17,000 bases of DNA. Source: HIMB11 sp965657135. GTDB lineage: Bacteria; Pseudomonadota; Alphaproteobacteria; Rhodobacterales; Rhodobacteraceae. Both the position numbers and the translations under genes were made by a program. The notes under the pieces are model-generated. The model searched no databases, was not told the origin of the DNA, and saw nothing but the letters and a program-made list of their open reading frames with translations. Below, in pieces: positions 1 through 6,273 of the stretch (position 1 is its first letter; each line of letters opens with the position of its first letter). The stretch spans positions 1 to 17,000 of the forward strand of contig CBFHNF010000030.1 of the NCBI GenBank assembly GCA_965657135.1. The letters run 5' to 3'.

Positions 1-534
1 TTGGTGCGCTGGCAGTCTCGTGCAAATGGGCTGTTGTGGTGGGTGCTTTTGTCACCAATGCTAGCGCCGGGGATCGTGCTTGGGTTGTCGGCGTTGATTT
101 TTTGGGGGGACCTAGGGGTGAATGCGGGCCTGTTCACGATCATGATGGCACAGCTTACCTTCACGGCCGGTTATCCTTTATTGATCATTCTAGCGCGTCT
201 TCAGCGTCTTCCTGTTCAATTAGAAGAGGCCGCGCGGGATTTGGGGGCATCGCCATTGCGGACGTTTTATCGCATCACGTTGCCCTACCTTCGACCTGCA
301 TTAGTGTCGGCCGCGATTATCACGTTTTTAGCGTCGATGGAAAATTATAACACCACGATGTTTGCCAAGGGCGGCTCATGTACTTTTGCGACTGAAATTG
401 GCGCAATGTCTAGGAACCCGAATGGGCACCCTCCGGTAATTAACGCTGTGGGAACAATCATCATTCTATTGACAATGACCTTTGCAGGGCTGCATGCATG
501 GTTACAAAAGAGAAACGCATCTGCAGCACAATGA
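1..534 (+). CDS. ABC transporter permease, polyamine (PotC) type, 5' end outside window
   Basis: Inner-membrane permease subunit of an ABC importer, most like the PotC side of spermidine/putrescine-type transporters. The frame is open from base 1, so the gene probably begins upstream. 177 residues are visible; PotC-type proteins are usually about 260-280, so roughly the first third is missing. Seen in the sequence: hydrophobic segments at about 14-36, 44-66, 98-112 and 146-166, and the EAA loop that contacts the ATPase at about 75-98 (EEAARDLGASP followed by FYRITLP). The last base pairs of the gene overlap the next start (ATGA at 531-534), so the two genes are probably translated together. 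The substrate cannot be told from the permease alone; related transporters carry polyamines, other amines or organic acids. The family call is firm, the substrate is not. Confidence 0.85.
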   Translation: MVRWQSRANGLLWWVLLSPMLAPGIVLGLSALIFWGDLGVNAGLFTIMMAQLTFTAGYPLLIILARLQRLPVQLEEAARDLGASPLRTFYRITLPYLRPALVSAAIITFLASMENYNTTMFAKGGSCTFATEIGAMSRNPNGHPPVINAVGTIIILLTMTFAGLHAWLQKRNASAAQ

Positions 535-1232
535 AAATTTCGATACGTTGTCATCCAGCCCTGAGAGAGTTGTTACCCGCACCAATGCTTGCTAAAACGG
601 CGCTGCCGAGTTGGGTGCGCGATATGCCATCACAAGTGGACAGCCCTGTCTTAGGGGCGGGGGTTCGAACCTTAAAACACTGCCCGCCAATCCTAGATGC
701 TATGGGTGTTGGCATTACGTTTTATTTGCCAACAGATATACATGTTGGTGAGGATGGATTTACGTGGGATTGGAATTTCCCTGTTCTTACTGATAGCCTG
801 CTGTCGCGCGCACCGATCGGGTTTCACCTTTCGGAACAAACGAAAGGGTCCCCGTTTGAAAGCGATGGGGATCTTATTTTAAAATTCATGAATTTTTGGA
901 CTGTTTGCGTACCAGATGGATATTCAATGTTATTTGTGCATCCATGTAATCGGTACGATTTACCATTTCAAACGCTCTCTGGGTTGGTGGATTGTGATCT
1001 GTTTAAGAATGGTTATGTCCACTTTCCTGCTGTCTGGACGAACAAACAATTTCGCGGAACCCTTGCCAAGAGAACGCCTGTTGCGCAAGCGATCGTGGTA
1101 AAACGCCAACACCTTGATCTTGAAATAGATGTGCAGTCCGATGATCAGATTGCGGAAACTCGGTTGCTGCAAGAAGAGTTGAGCGAAGAACGCGGTGTTT
1201 ACCGAAAAAAATTTCGTGCATCACACCGTTAA
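531..1232 (+). CDS. Hypothetical protein resembling T4-like/marine phage proteins of unknown function
   Basis: 233-residue soluble protein with no signal peptide and no membrane segment. I chose ATG 531 because it overlaps the permease stop as ATGA; an ATG at 498 is in frame but lies deep inside the permease gene. Visible landmarks: LPSWVRDMP (25-33), LKHCPPILDAM (48-58), FYLPTDIHV (64-72), a tryptophan-rich stretch around 79-81, a segment with PDGYSMLFVHPCN (128-140), GLVDCDLF (151-158), HFPAVW (164-169) and TPVAQAIVVKR (182-192), then a charged tail. From memory, this order (tryptophan/KCP motif, PTDI, GYS..F..P, VD.D, FP, GTP..Q..P.KR) matches uncharacterised proteins of T4-like and cyanophage genomes. 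No phage structural or integration genes are nearby. The function is unknown; coupling to the permease may only reflect operon membership. The gene call is solid, the family resemblance moderate. Confidence 0.8.
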   Translation: MKISIRCHPALRELLPAPMLAKTALPSWVRDMPSQVDSPVLGAGVRTLKHCPPILDAMGVGITFYLPTDIHVGEDGFTWDWNFPVLTDSLLSRAPIGFHLSEQTKGSPFESDGDLILKFMNFWTVCVPDGYSMLFVHPCNRYDLPFQTLSGLVDCDLFKNGYVHFPAVWTNKQFRGTLAKRTPVAQAIVVKRQHLDLEIDVQSDDQIAETRLLQEELSEERGVYRKKFRASHR

Positions 1233-1234
1233 AA

Positions 1235-1789
1235 CTAGTCAATCCTAAAGGGCAAAACCCCGCACGACACTTTAGTCATGGTGCGTAACATCTCTGGCCC
1301 TGCGTTTTCATTTATGAATGTCAGTTGGTCAGTCAGGGTGAGCTTGCGTAATTCACATTGCACACGGAATAAATTGGCAATATTTTTTGGGTTTGGTTGG
1401 GTACGTACTAAAATTTGCTCTGCCGTTTCCCAATGTCCAGTTTTACAGGCGACACTGACGAAGAGTTCACTGATGTCTGAATCAGAGGGGTCAAGCGCGT
1501 AGGCTTTTTTCAGCCATGAATACGCAGCAAGCGCGCTACCATAGTTTACTTCCCACCGCCCTAATTCATAGAGTGCGGCAAGATAATTTGGATTGTGTTT
1601 AATGGCCCGTCTTAGCCAGATGGGAATCTGGCCGAATTTTCCAACCTGTTCAAGTACTTTGGCTAAGTTGTAAAAGTCTGACGCTTGAGCTTTTGTTCCT
1701 ATACACAAACGCCGCAGGTTTTGTTCTGCGACTGGCCAATCTTGGCGTGAAATTGCATCATAGGATTTTTTTTGTAAAACGCTTTTCAT
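1235..1789 (-). CDS. Small TPR-repeat protein
   Basis: 184-residue protein made largely of helix-turn-helix pairs of the tetratricopeptide type: repeats appear around residues 5-35, 36-68 (NLAKVLEQVGKFGQIPIWLRR), 70-102 (LAALYELGRW then A..WLKKAYALDPSD) and 104-135 (ELFVSVACKTGHWETAEQIL). The DPSD ending after an alanine-rich helix is the classic TPR boundary. It has no signal peptide. TPR domains hold protein partners; the partner is unknown. A TTG codon sits directly before the ATG, but I use the ATG at 1789. No strong ribosome site is visible (only a GGAAAAA stretch upstream). It is convergent with the phage-like gene, the stop codons lying 2 bp apart, with no terminator hairpin between them. 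It could be a paralogue-rich accessory protein; no specific role is claimed. Confidence 0.75.
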   Translation of the reverse strand: MKSVLQKKSYDAISRQDWPVAEQNLRRLCIGTKAQASDFYNLAKVLEQVGKFGQIPIWLRRAIKHNPNYLAALYELGRWEVNYGSALAAYSWLKKAYALDPSDSDISELFVSVACKTGHWETAEQILVRTQPNPKNIANLFRVQCELRKLTLTDQLTFINENAGPEMLRTMTKVSCGVLPFRID

Positions 1790-1864
1790 CAATCAATTGC
1801 GTCATTTTTCCGTTACTTATATGAGGCAAAGATCACAAAAAAATGACAATAAGTGTGGAAATAA

Positions 1865-2791
1865 ATGAAACCATCAGCATTTGAAAACCCCGGCAAATTT
1901 TGGCGTGGTAATCTACATACCCATTCAAACCTGTCCGACGGTGCTTTAGAACCAGAAGACGTCTGTCGTAGATACAAGGCGGAGGGATATGATTTTCTCG
2001 CGCTTACAGATCATTTTATCGGGATGTACAACTATCCTCTTGCAGATACCCTGCCATTCAGAGATGCGACGTTCACCACCATTATTGGCGCAGAGGTGCA
2101 TTCAGGCGCTATGGAGAATGGAGAATTATGGCATATTCTTGCTGTTGGATTGCCTGCTAATTTTGAACCCTCAAATTCACCTCATTTTCTACCTGTTGAA
2201 AACCAAGAGAGTGGGCCTGAAATCGCGCAAAGATGTGTGGATGCGGGTGCATTTGTGGCCGTCGCTCACCCTCAATGGTCAGGTATGACGCTAGCCGATG
2301 CGCGGTCTATTACGGCGGCGCATGCGGTGGAAACCTATAACCACGGGTGCGCCACTGGTTGCGATCGGGCAGACGGATTTCACACCCTTGATCTTTTGTT
2401 GAGTGAGGGGCGGCGTCTGAACTTAATCGCAACAGATGATGCACATTTTACTGAACCCGATCACTTTGGTGGCTGGGTCATGGTTAAGTCCGAAGAAAAC
2501 GAACCTGAGGCGTTGCTGCAGGCGCTAAAAACGGGATCATATTATTCAAGCCAGGGTCCAGAAATTCGTGATATCGAAGTTTCGGCAAAACATGTTGTTG
2601 TAAAATGTAGTTCGGTTGCAGCAGTTATTGTTCAGGGACATGGATCTGCTGCAGTTTCCAAACATGGTGAGTCTATGACCGAAGCCGAAATTAGCCTTGG
2701 TCGTTTTCACAAAAGTCCATGGATCCGGGTAACTGTGATCGATCGTGCGGGAAAACGTGCTTGGTCAAATCCAATTTGGTTTGATAACTAA
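1865..2791 (+). CDS. PHP-domain metal-dependent phosphoesterase
   Basis: 308-residue cytoplasmic protein of the PHP superfamily (the family of the histidinol-phosphatase and polymerase-associated phosphoesterase domains, and of CehA-like hydrolases). Metal-binding landmarks are present in the expected order: HTH (H18, H20), D25 in LSDG, TDH (D49, H50), GAE (E77) with H79, H135 in VAHPQW, and DDAH (D191, H194). The C-terminal part from about 235 is beta-rich and may be an accessory domain. The start at 1865 has a GGAAA ribosome site 6 bases upstream. A transglutaminase-like gene follows after 48 bp on the same strand, and the two probably share a transcript. Substrates of this branch include phosphodiesters, nucleotides and, in CehA, a carbamate ester; none can be assigned here. 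The catalytic set looks complete, so an active hydrolase is likely. Confidence 0.85.
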   Translation: MKPSAFENPGKFWRGNLHTHSNLSDGALEPEDVCRRYKAEGYDFLALTDHFIGMYNYPLADTLPFRDATFTTIIGAEVHSGAMENGELWHILAVGLPANFEPSNSPHFLPVENQESGPEIAQRCVDAGAFVAVAHPQWSGMTLADARSITAAHAVETYNHGCATGCDRADGFHTLDLLLSEGRRLNLIATDDAHFTEPDHFGGWVMVKSEENEPEALLQALKTGSYYSSQGPEIRDIEVSAKHVVVKCSSVAAVIVQGHGSAAVSKHGESMTEAEISLGRFHKSPWIRVTVIDRAGKRAWSNPIWFDN

Positions 2792-2839
2792 CTTTATCAC
2801 GGATCGGCCAAACCTTTAAACCAGGAAAGCACGCAACTG

Positions 2840-3655
2840 ATGGCACAGATTTCATATACAGCATCGCTGACTAATGGTGCTAAGCAAGTTTTAATTCCAT
2901 CTGGACTAAAAACGCCCTACGGCGGCTGCGTCAGTGTTGCTGGAGGCGATGCCAAAGAAATAATCGAGCCGTATACACATCAAAAGGCACTCTTGATGGA
3001 TGTCACCAGTGATAGCGTGCGCATTGAATTAAATTTTGACACTGCCGCGAATGCGTATCCCGACATCATGTTTCAGCCAAAACCATCGCGGTATTCCAAA
3101 TTTGCATCAGATTTGGTTGCTGAAGTTGATGATGTGATTGGAAATTCCTCTGGCTACGCGCTTTTGCAACACATAGCATGTCATGTCGCTGAACGTTTTA
3201 CATATGGTCATCCAGATGTGGCGTTTAATGACGAGGCTCAGGTCATCCCCGCGCTTGGATGCGGGATTGTTCAGGGGTCTTGTGTTGATATCAATACTTA
3301 TTTCCTTGCTGCATTGCGCAGTGCAGGGATTGATGCAGGGTATGTAACGGGTTTCTTTTTCCCACAAGAAAAACAAAACACCTGCGATGATGGACACTGT
3401 TGGGTTGTAACGCGCCATGATGGCGAAACTTTGGAATGGGATATCGCCCATCACCTTAAGATGGGCACACGCGACATTCAGGCGGGGCTAAATCCAAAAC
3501 CGGGCAAGCGGTTTGCATGTTTTCATTCGATGGGTTTGGATTTCCCAGAGTTAGATGTGTATGGGATCAAGGCATTGATTGAGCCGCTGCAAGTGCAAGA
3601 CGGCAAATTAAGCGCATTTATCGACCCTGTCATTGAAGTCTTTGAAAGCGAATGA
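2840..3655 (+). CDS. Transglutaminase-like cysteine peptidase-fold protein
   Basis: 271-residue protein with a transglutaminase core at about 105-210. The Cys-His-Asp triad is visible: C148 in QGSCVDINTYF, followed by the typical helix AALRSAGIDAGYVTGF; H186 in DGHCWVV; D201 in LEWDIAHH. An N-terminal beta-rich domain (1-80) precedes it, as in bacterial proteins of this family, many of which act as peptidases or amidases rather than crosslinkers. No signal peptide is seen, so it is probably cytoplasmic. A ribosome site AGGAAAG lies about 10 bases before the ATG. It follows the PHP gene by 48 bp, suggesting that the hydrolases act on the same compound or on sequential products. It is convergent with the ChrA gene, 23 bp apart. 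The family assignment is strong, the substrate unknown. Confidence 0.83.
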   Translation: MAQISYTASLTNGAKQVLIPSGLKTPYGGCVSVAGGDAKEIIEPYTHQKALLMDVTSDSVRIELNFDTAANAYPDIMFQPKPSRYSKFASDLVAEVDDVIGNSSGYALLQHIACHVAERFTYGHPDVAFNDEAQVIPALGCGIVQGSCVDINTYFLAALRSAGIDAGYVTGFFFPQEKQNTCDDGHCWVVTRHDGETLEWDIAHHLKMGTRDIQAGLNPKPGKRFACFHSMGLDFPELDVYGIKALIEPLQVQDGKLSAFIDPVIEVFESE

Positions 3656-3678
3656 TCGCACTGAACGTCATTTCAGAA

Positions 3679-4944
3679 CTACATGATTATTATAGGTAAA
3701 ATGGCACAGATAGCAAAAGTTGTCAGCATACCAATCCGAGAATAGAGAACGAACGCTAGCATCGCAATCGCGATGGGAAGAGGTAAGAGTGTTCCGACAT
3801 TCGGTAGCGTCAGATTTGCGATCCAAAATGAAATTTGAAAAGTCTGTTCAAAGAAAACATTAAAAGTGAACCACACAGTTAGGTTCAAGATGACCCCGAC
3901 AATTGCGGCGGAAATTAATCCAGAAACTGCATTGAATTTTGGGTGTGTGTTTATCCAATCCAAGTAATGCGCACCGACAAAGATCCATAAAAAACATGGG
4001 ACAAAGGTCGCCCAAAGTGTGACAATTCCACCTGCTATACCGTAAAACACCTGTTGTTCTGGATACATTTGCGCTGCCGTTAAAATACCGACAAACTCAG
4101 TAACCAAGATAAGCGGGCCAGGTGTTGTTTCAGCTAGGCCCAATCCATCAATCATGGATTGGGCCGTCAGCCAATTGTTCAAATGCACAACCTCCTGGGA
4201 CATATACGCAAGCACCGCATACGCCCCTCCAAAACTGAAAACCGCAAGTTTGGAAAAAAACAATGCAAGGCTGGTCAAGATGTTGTCGGGAAAAAAGAGC
4301 ATCATCATCAGGATTGGACCAATCCAAATGCCGAGCCAAATTAAACCGATGCGAACAACATTTGTTGGATCAAATGGGAAATGGGCTTTCGATGGTGTGG
4401 GTTGGTTTTGGGAAAACAACAAGGCAAATCCCACAACCGAACCAAGAAGAAGTGCAAATGGAATTTGAAAACAAAACAAAAGGACAAATGATAGGAGGCT
4501 TATGACTGTCTTTGTTGTCGTCTCAACGCTGCGCGCCGCTAGTTTGAATAGTGCATGAAACACGATCACTACGACCGCAGATTTGAGGCCCATAAACGCG
4601 TTTTCGGCAATTTCAGTTGACCCAAAATAAAGATATAAAAAGCTAAGCGCTCCAACAATGACTGCGCCTGGTAAAATGAACAACAGTCCAGTTATGACGC
4701 CCCCCAGAATGCCCCGTAGTTTCCAGCCCATATAGGTTGCAAGTTGCATCGCCTCGGGTCCCGGTAACAACATACAAAATGCCAGTGCATTATTGAATTC
4801 GTCCTCTTCCAACCACTTTTTGCGGGTGACAATCTCTTGATGCATTAGGCCAATTTGTGCAGCTGGCCCACCAAATGATAGTAGGCCGATCCTGGACCAG
4901 CATTGTATCAATTCCCAAAGTGTGGGTGGAAAATTTTGCGCCAT
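3679..4944 (-). CDS. chrA: Chromate ion transporter family protein (ChrA, long two-domain type)
   Basis: 421-residue inner-membrane protein with two homologous halves, the full-length CHR (ChrA) architecture. The first half carries SFGGPAAQIGLMHQE (23-37) and LPGPEAMQLATYMGW (60-74). The second carries FSFGGAYAVLAYMSQE (236-251) and ETTPGPLILVTEFVG (272-286). These paired FGG and PGP motifs mark each half. About ten hydrophobic segments are visible. Characterised members export chromate using the membrane potential; many genomic copies have no proven role in chromate resistance, and no chrB-like regulator is next to it, so chromate as the physiological substrate is uncertain. It lies 34 bp behind the aldo/keto reductase in the same direction and is probably co-transcribed. 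A GGGGAT stretch sits about 12 bases before the ATG, a rather distant ribosome site. Confidence 0.88.
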   Translation of the reverse strand: MAQNFPPTLWELIQCWSRIGLLSFGGPAAQIGLMHQEIVTRKKWLEEDEFNNALAFCMLLPGPEAMQLATYMGWKLRGILGGVITGLLFILPGAVIVGALSFLYLYFGSTEIAENAFMGLKSAVVVIVFHALFKLAARSVETTTKTVISLLSFVLLFCFQIPFALLLGSVVGFALLFSQNQPTPSKAHFPFDPTNVVRIGLIWLGIWIGPILMMMLFFPDNILTSLALFFSKLAVFSFGGAYAVLAYMSQEVVHLNNWLTAQSMIDGLGLAETTPGPLILVTEFVGILTAAQMYPEQQVFYGIAGGIVTLWATFVPCFLWIFVGAHYLDWINTHPKFNAVSGLISAAIVGVILNLTVWFTFNVFFEQTFQISFWIANLTLPNVGTLLPLPIAIAMLAFVLYSRIGMLTTFAICAILPIIIM

Positions 4945-4978
4945 TTTAATGTTTCTATCCCCGAATGTTTGCAGCCAA

Positions 4979-5911
4979 CTATTCTTGTTCTTCTAATCGG
5001 TCTGTTGCAGGGGTTGGTTTGGGCGATATCGTGTTTATTTCGGATTCAAGTTGTTCTGACAATTCAAAATCCAAGGCCTTCAAAACTGGGGTCATTTGTT
5101 CGCAAGTTTTCGCAGAAATGATCGGTGTTGGTCGATAACGCGATTTCAATATCCACGCAACGGCTAGGGTCGCAGCTGGGATGTCGTACCGTTTCGCGAT
5201 CTCATTCAACGCATTTGCACATGTATGCATTTCAGGCGACCCATAGCGTTTTGCATAGCGCGCATCGCTCGCTAGTCGACCTTCACCATTTGCAGATGAA
5301 TATTTGCCAGTTAATAATCCTGCGCCCAATGGAGAATATGAAAAACAATCGATCCCAAATTCAGCGCAGGCTGGGAATATTTCGACTTCTGCCTGTCGTT
5401 TCACCAAACTGTACATTGGTTGGACCGCAGAAATTTTTAGTCCATGCTGTAGCCCTAAAAAACAAGCCTGCGTAATTTGCCAGGCCGCAAAATTCGAAAG
5501 TCCCACATATCGGATCCGTTGGTGGCGCATTTGATCTAAGAACCACCCGAGTGTTTTTTCAATGGGCGTATTTTGATCGAACCGATGTAGGTACAATAAA
5601 TCGATGACATCCTGATTTAAACGCGTCCGACTTTTCTCTAATTGAGCGGTCAAATTGACGGGATCTGCACCCCCTGTGTATCCAACTTTGCTGGATACAA
5701 AAATCTGATCTCTTTCGTTCTTAATGAATGCGCCGAGCCATTCTTCAGACAGTCCGCCCGTATAGGCGTGGGCTGTGTCGAAATGATTGATGTTATGCGA
5801 TCGACACAGATCGTAGATCGCGCGCGATATTTCAAGATCGCTGCCGCCGCCAAATTGCATTGTGCCAAAGCAAAATCTGCTGAGAGCCAGTCCCGAAAGA
5901 GTAGTTAGCAT
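4979..5911 (-). CDS. Aldo/keto reductase
   Basis: 310-residue NADPH-dependent oxidoreductase with a TIM-barrel fold. The catalytic tetrad is complete: D45 and Y50 in FDTAHAY, K75 in VSSKVG and H109 in YLHRFD. Further family landmarks: FGTMQFGGG (15-23), VGLSNFAAW around 136-144, QPMYSLV around 164-170 and YSPLGAGLLTGKY around 191-203, where the loop binds NADP. The length is typical for the family, which reduces aldehydes and ketones to alcohols. The start has a GAGG ribosome site 8 bases upstream (5920-5923 on the + strand). It leads a leftward unit with chrA and may be preceded by a small gene at 5952-6083. The context gives no hint of substrate. Confidence 0.87.
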   Translation of the reverse strand: MLTTLSGLALSRFCFGTMQFGGGSDLEISRAIYDLCRSHNINHFDTAHAYTGGLSEEWLGAFIKNERDQIFVSSKVGYTGGADPVNLTAQLEKSRTRLNQDVIDLLYLHRFDQNTPIEKTLGWFLDQMRHQRIRYVGLSNFAAWQITQACFLGLQHGLKISAVQPMYSLVKRQAEVEIFPACAEFGIDCFSYSPLGAGLLTGKYSSANGEGRLASDARYAKRYGSPEMHTCANALNEIAKRYDIPAATLAVAWILKSRYRPTPIISAKTCEQMTPVLKALDFELSEQLESEINTISPKPTPATDRLEEQE

Positions 5912-5951
5912 TCAAATGCCTCGTTTACTTAGTTGTACGGCAGGTACCGTT

Positions 5952-6083
5952 TTATGTGTGTGGGAAAAACCAATTCTTTAAAATTGCGTCTATCATAAGC
6001 AATTGTAGGTCTTCTGGAAGGTCTAGCAACCAGTCCGTTTGCGATCGGGTCGTATCGGTGGTCAGAAACATAGCCGGATGCAT
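5952..6083 (-). CDS. Possible 43-residue small protein, or C-terminal remnant of a lost gene
   Basis: Leftward frame of 44 codons ending 40 bp before the aldo/keto reductase. The ATG at 6083 is preceded by AAGGGA with a 5-base gap, the best ribosome site in this stretch. The predicted peptide begins MHPAMFL and has an acidic, helix-like centre (DWLLDLPEDLQLLMIDAILK) and an aromatic end. The frame stays open upstream to a stop at 6186-6188 and reads plausibly as protein there (for example FVLIDFRGKIGIYKG), but offers only a GTG start at 6131 with no good ribosome site. So it may be the 3' remnant of a longer, decayed gene. I recognise no family. Protein-like composition and position in front of a gene in the same direction favour coding; the short length and lack of homologue knowledge keep confidence low. 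Confidence 0.35.
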   Translation of the reverse strand: MHPAMFLTTDTTRSQTDWLLDLPEDLQLLMIDAILKNWFFPHT

Positions 6084-6226
6084 GCTTATCCCTTTATATA
6101 TGCCAATTTTGCCGCGAAAATCGATCAGCACAAACGTAACTGTATCTCGAAGTATGGATGGAACAATAACATTTGCACCTAGGCGTTATACTGCGATTGT
6201 AAATGTTTCATGTCAGCAGAAACGCA

Positions 6227-6254
6227 AGAAGCCCCCAAAAAATTGGGGGCTTCT
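6227..6254 (-). terminator. Hairpin terminator of the phytase-like gene
   Basis: Perfect 12-bp stem with a 4-base A loop: AGAAGCCCCCAA at 6227-6238 pairs with TTGGGGGCTTCT at 6243-6254. It begins 19 bases beyond the stop codon of the leftward phytase-like gene. The base run after the stem on the minus strand is only weakly T-rich (TGCGTTT), so it is a strong hairpin with a poor U-tract. It would also insulate the downstream leftward genes. Confidence 0.75.
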
Positions 6255-6273
6255 GTTATCCAAGTGGACGGAT

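Larger units (their letters stand above)
5912..6273. other. Intergenic stretch between aldo/keto reductase and phytase-like gene
   Basis: 362 bases without a recognised gene. It holds the possible small leftward gene (5952-6083), the upstream open extension of the same frame to 6185, and the hairpin terminator at 6227-6254. The remaining part (6189-6226) shows nothing I can name. A rightward open frame across the region has a cysteine- and serine-rich product running through the terminator, and I regard it as noise. No clear promoter for the aldo/keto reductase was found. Confidence 0.6.

Noticed and set aside
498..530. Earlier ATG for the phage-like protein
   Set aside because: It sits inside the permease gene; the ATGA overlap at 531 is the more natural start.
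1797..1825. Possible promoter TTGCGT-17-TATGAG before the PHP gene
   Set aside because: Only 3 of 6 and 4 of 6 matches in an A+T-rich gap; too weak to annotate.
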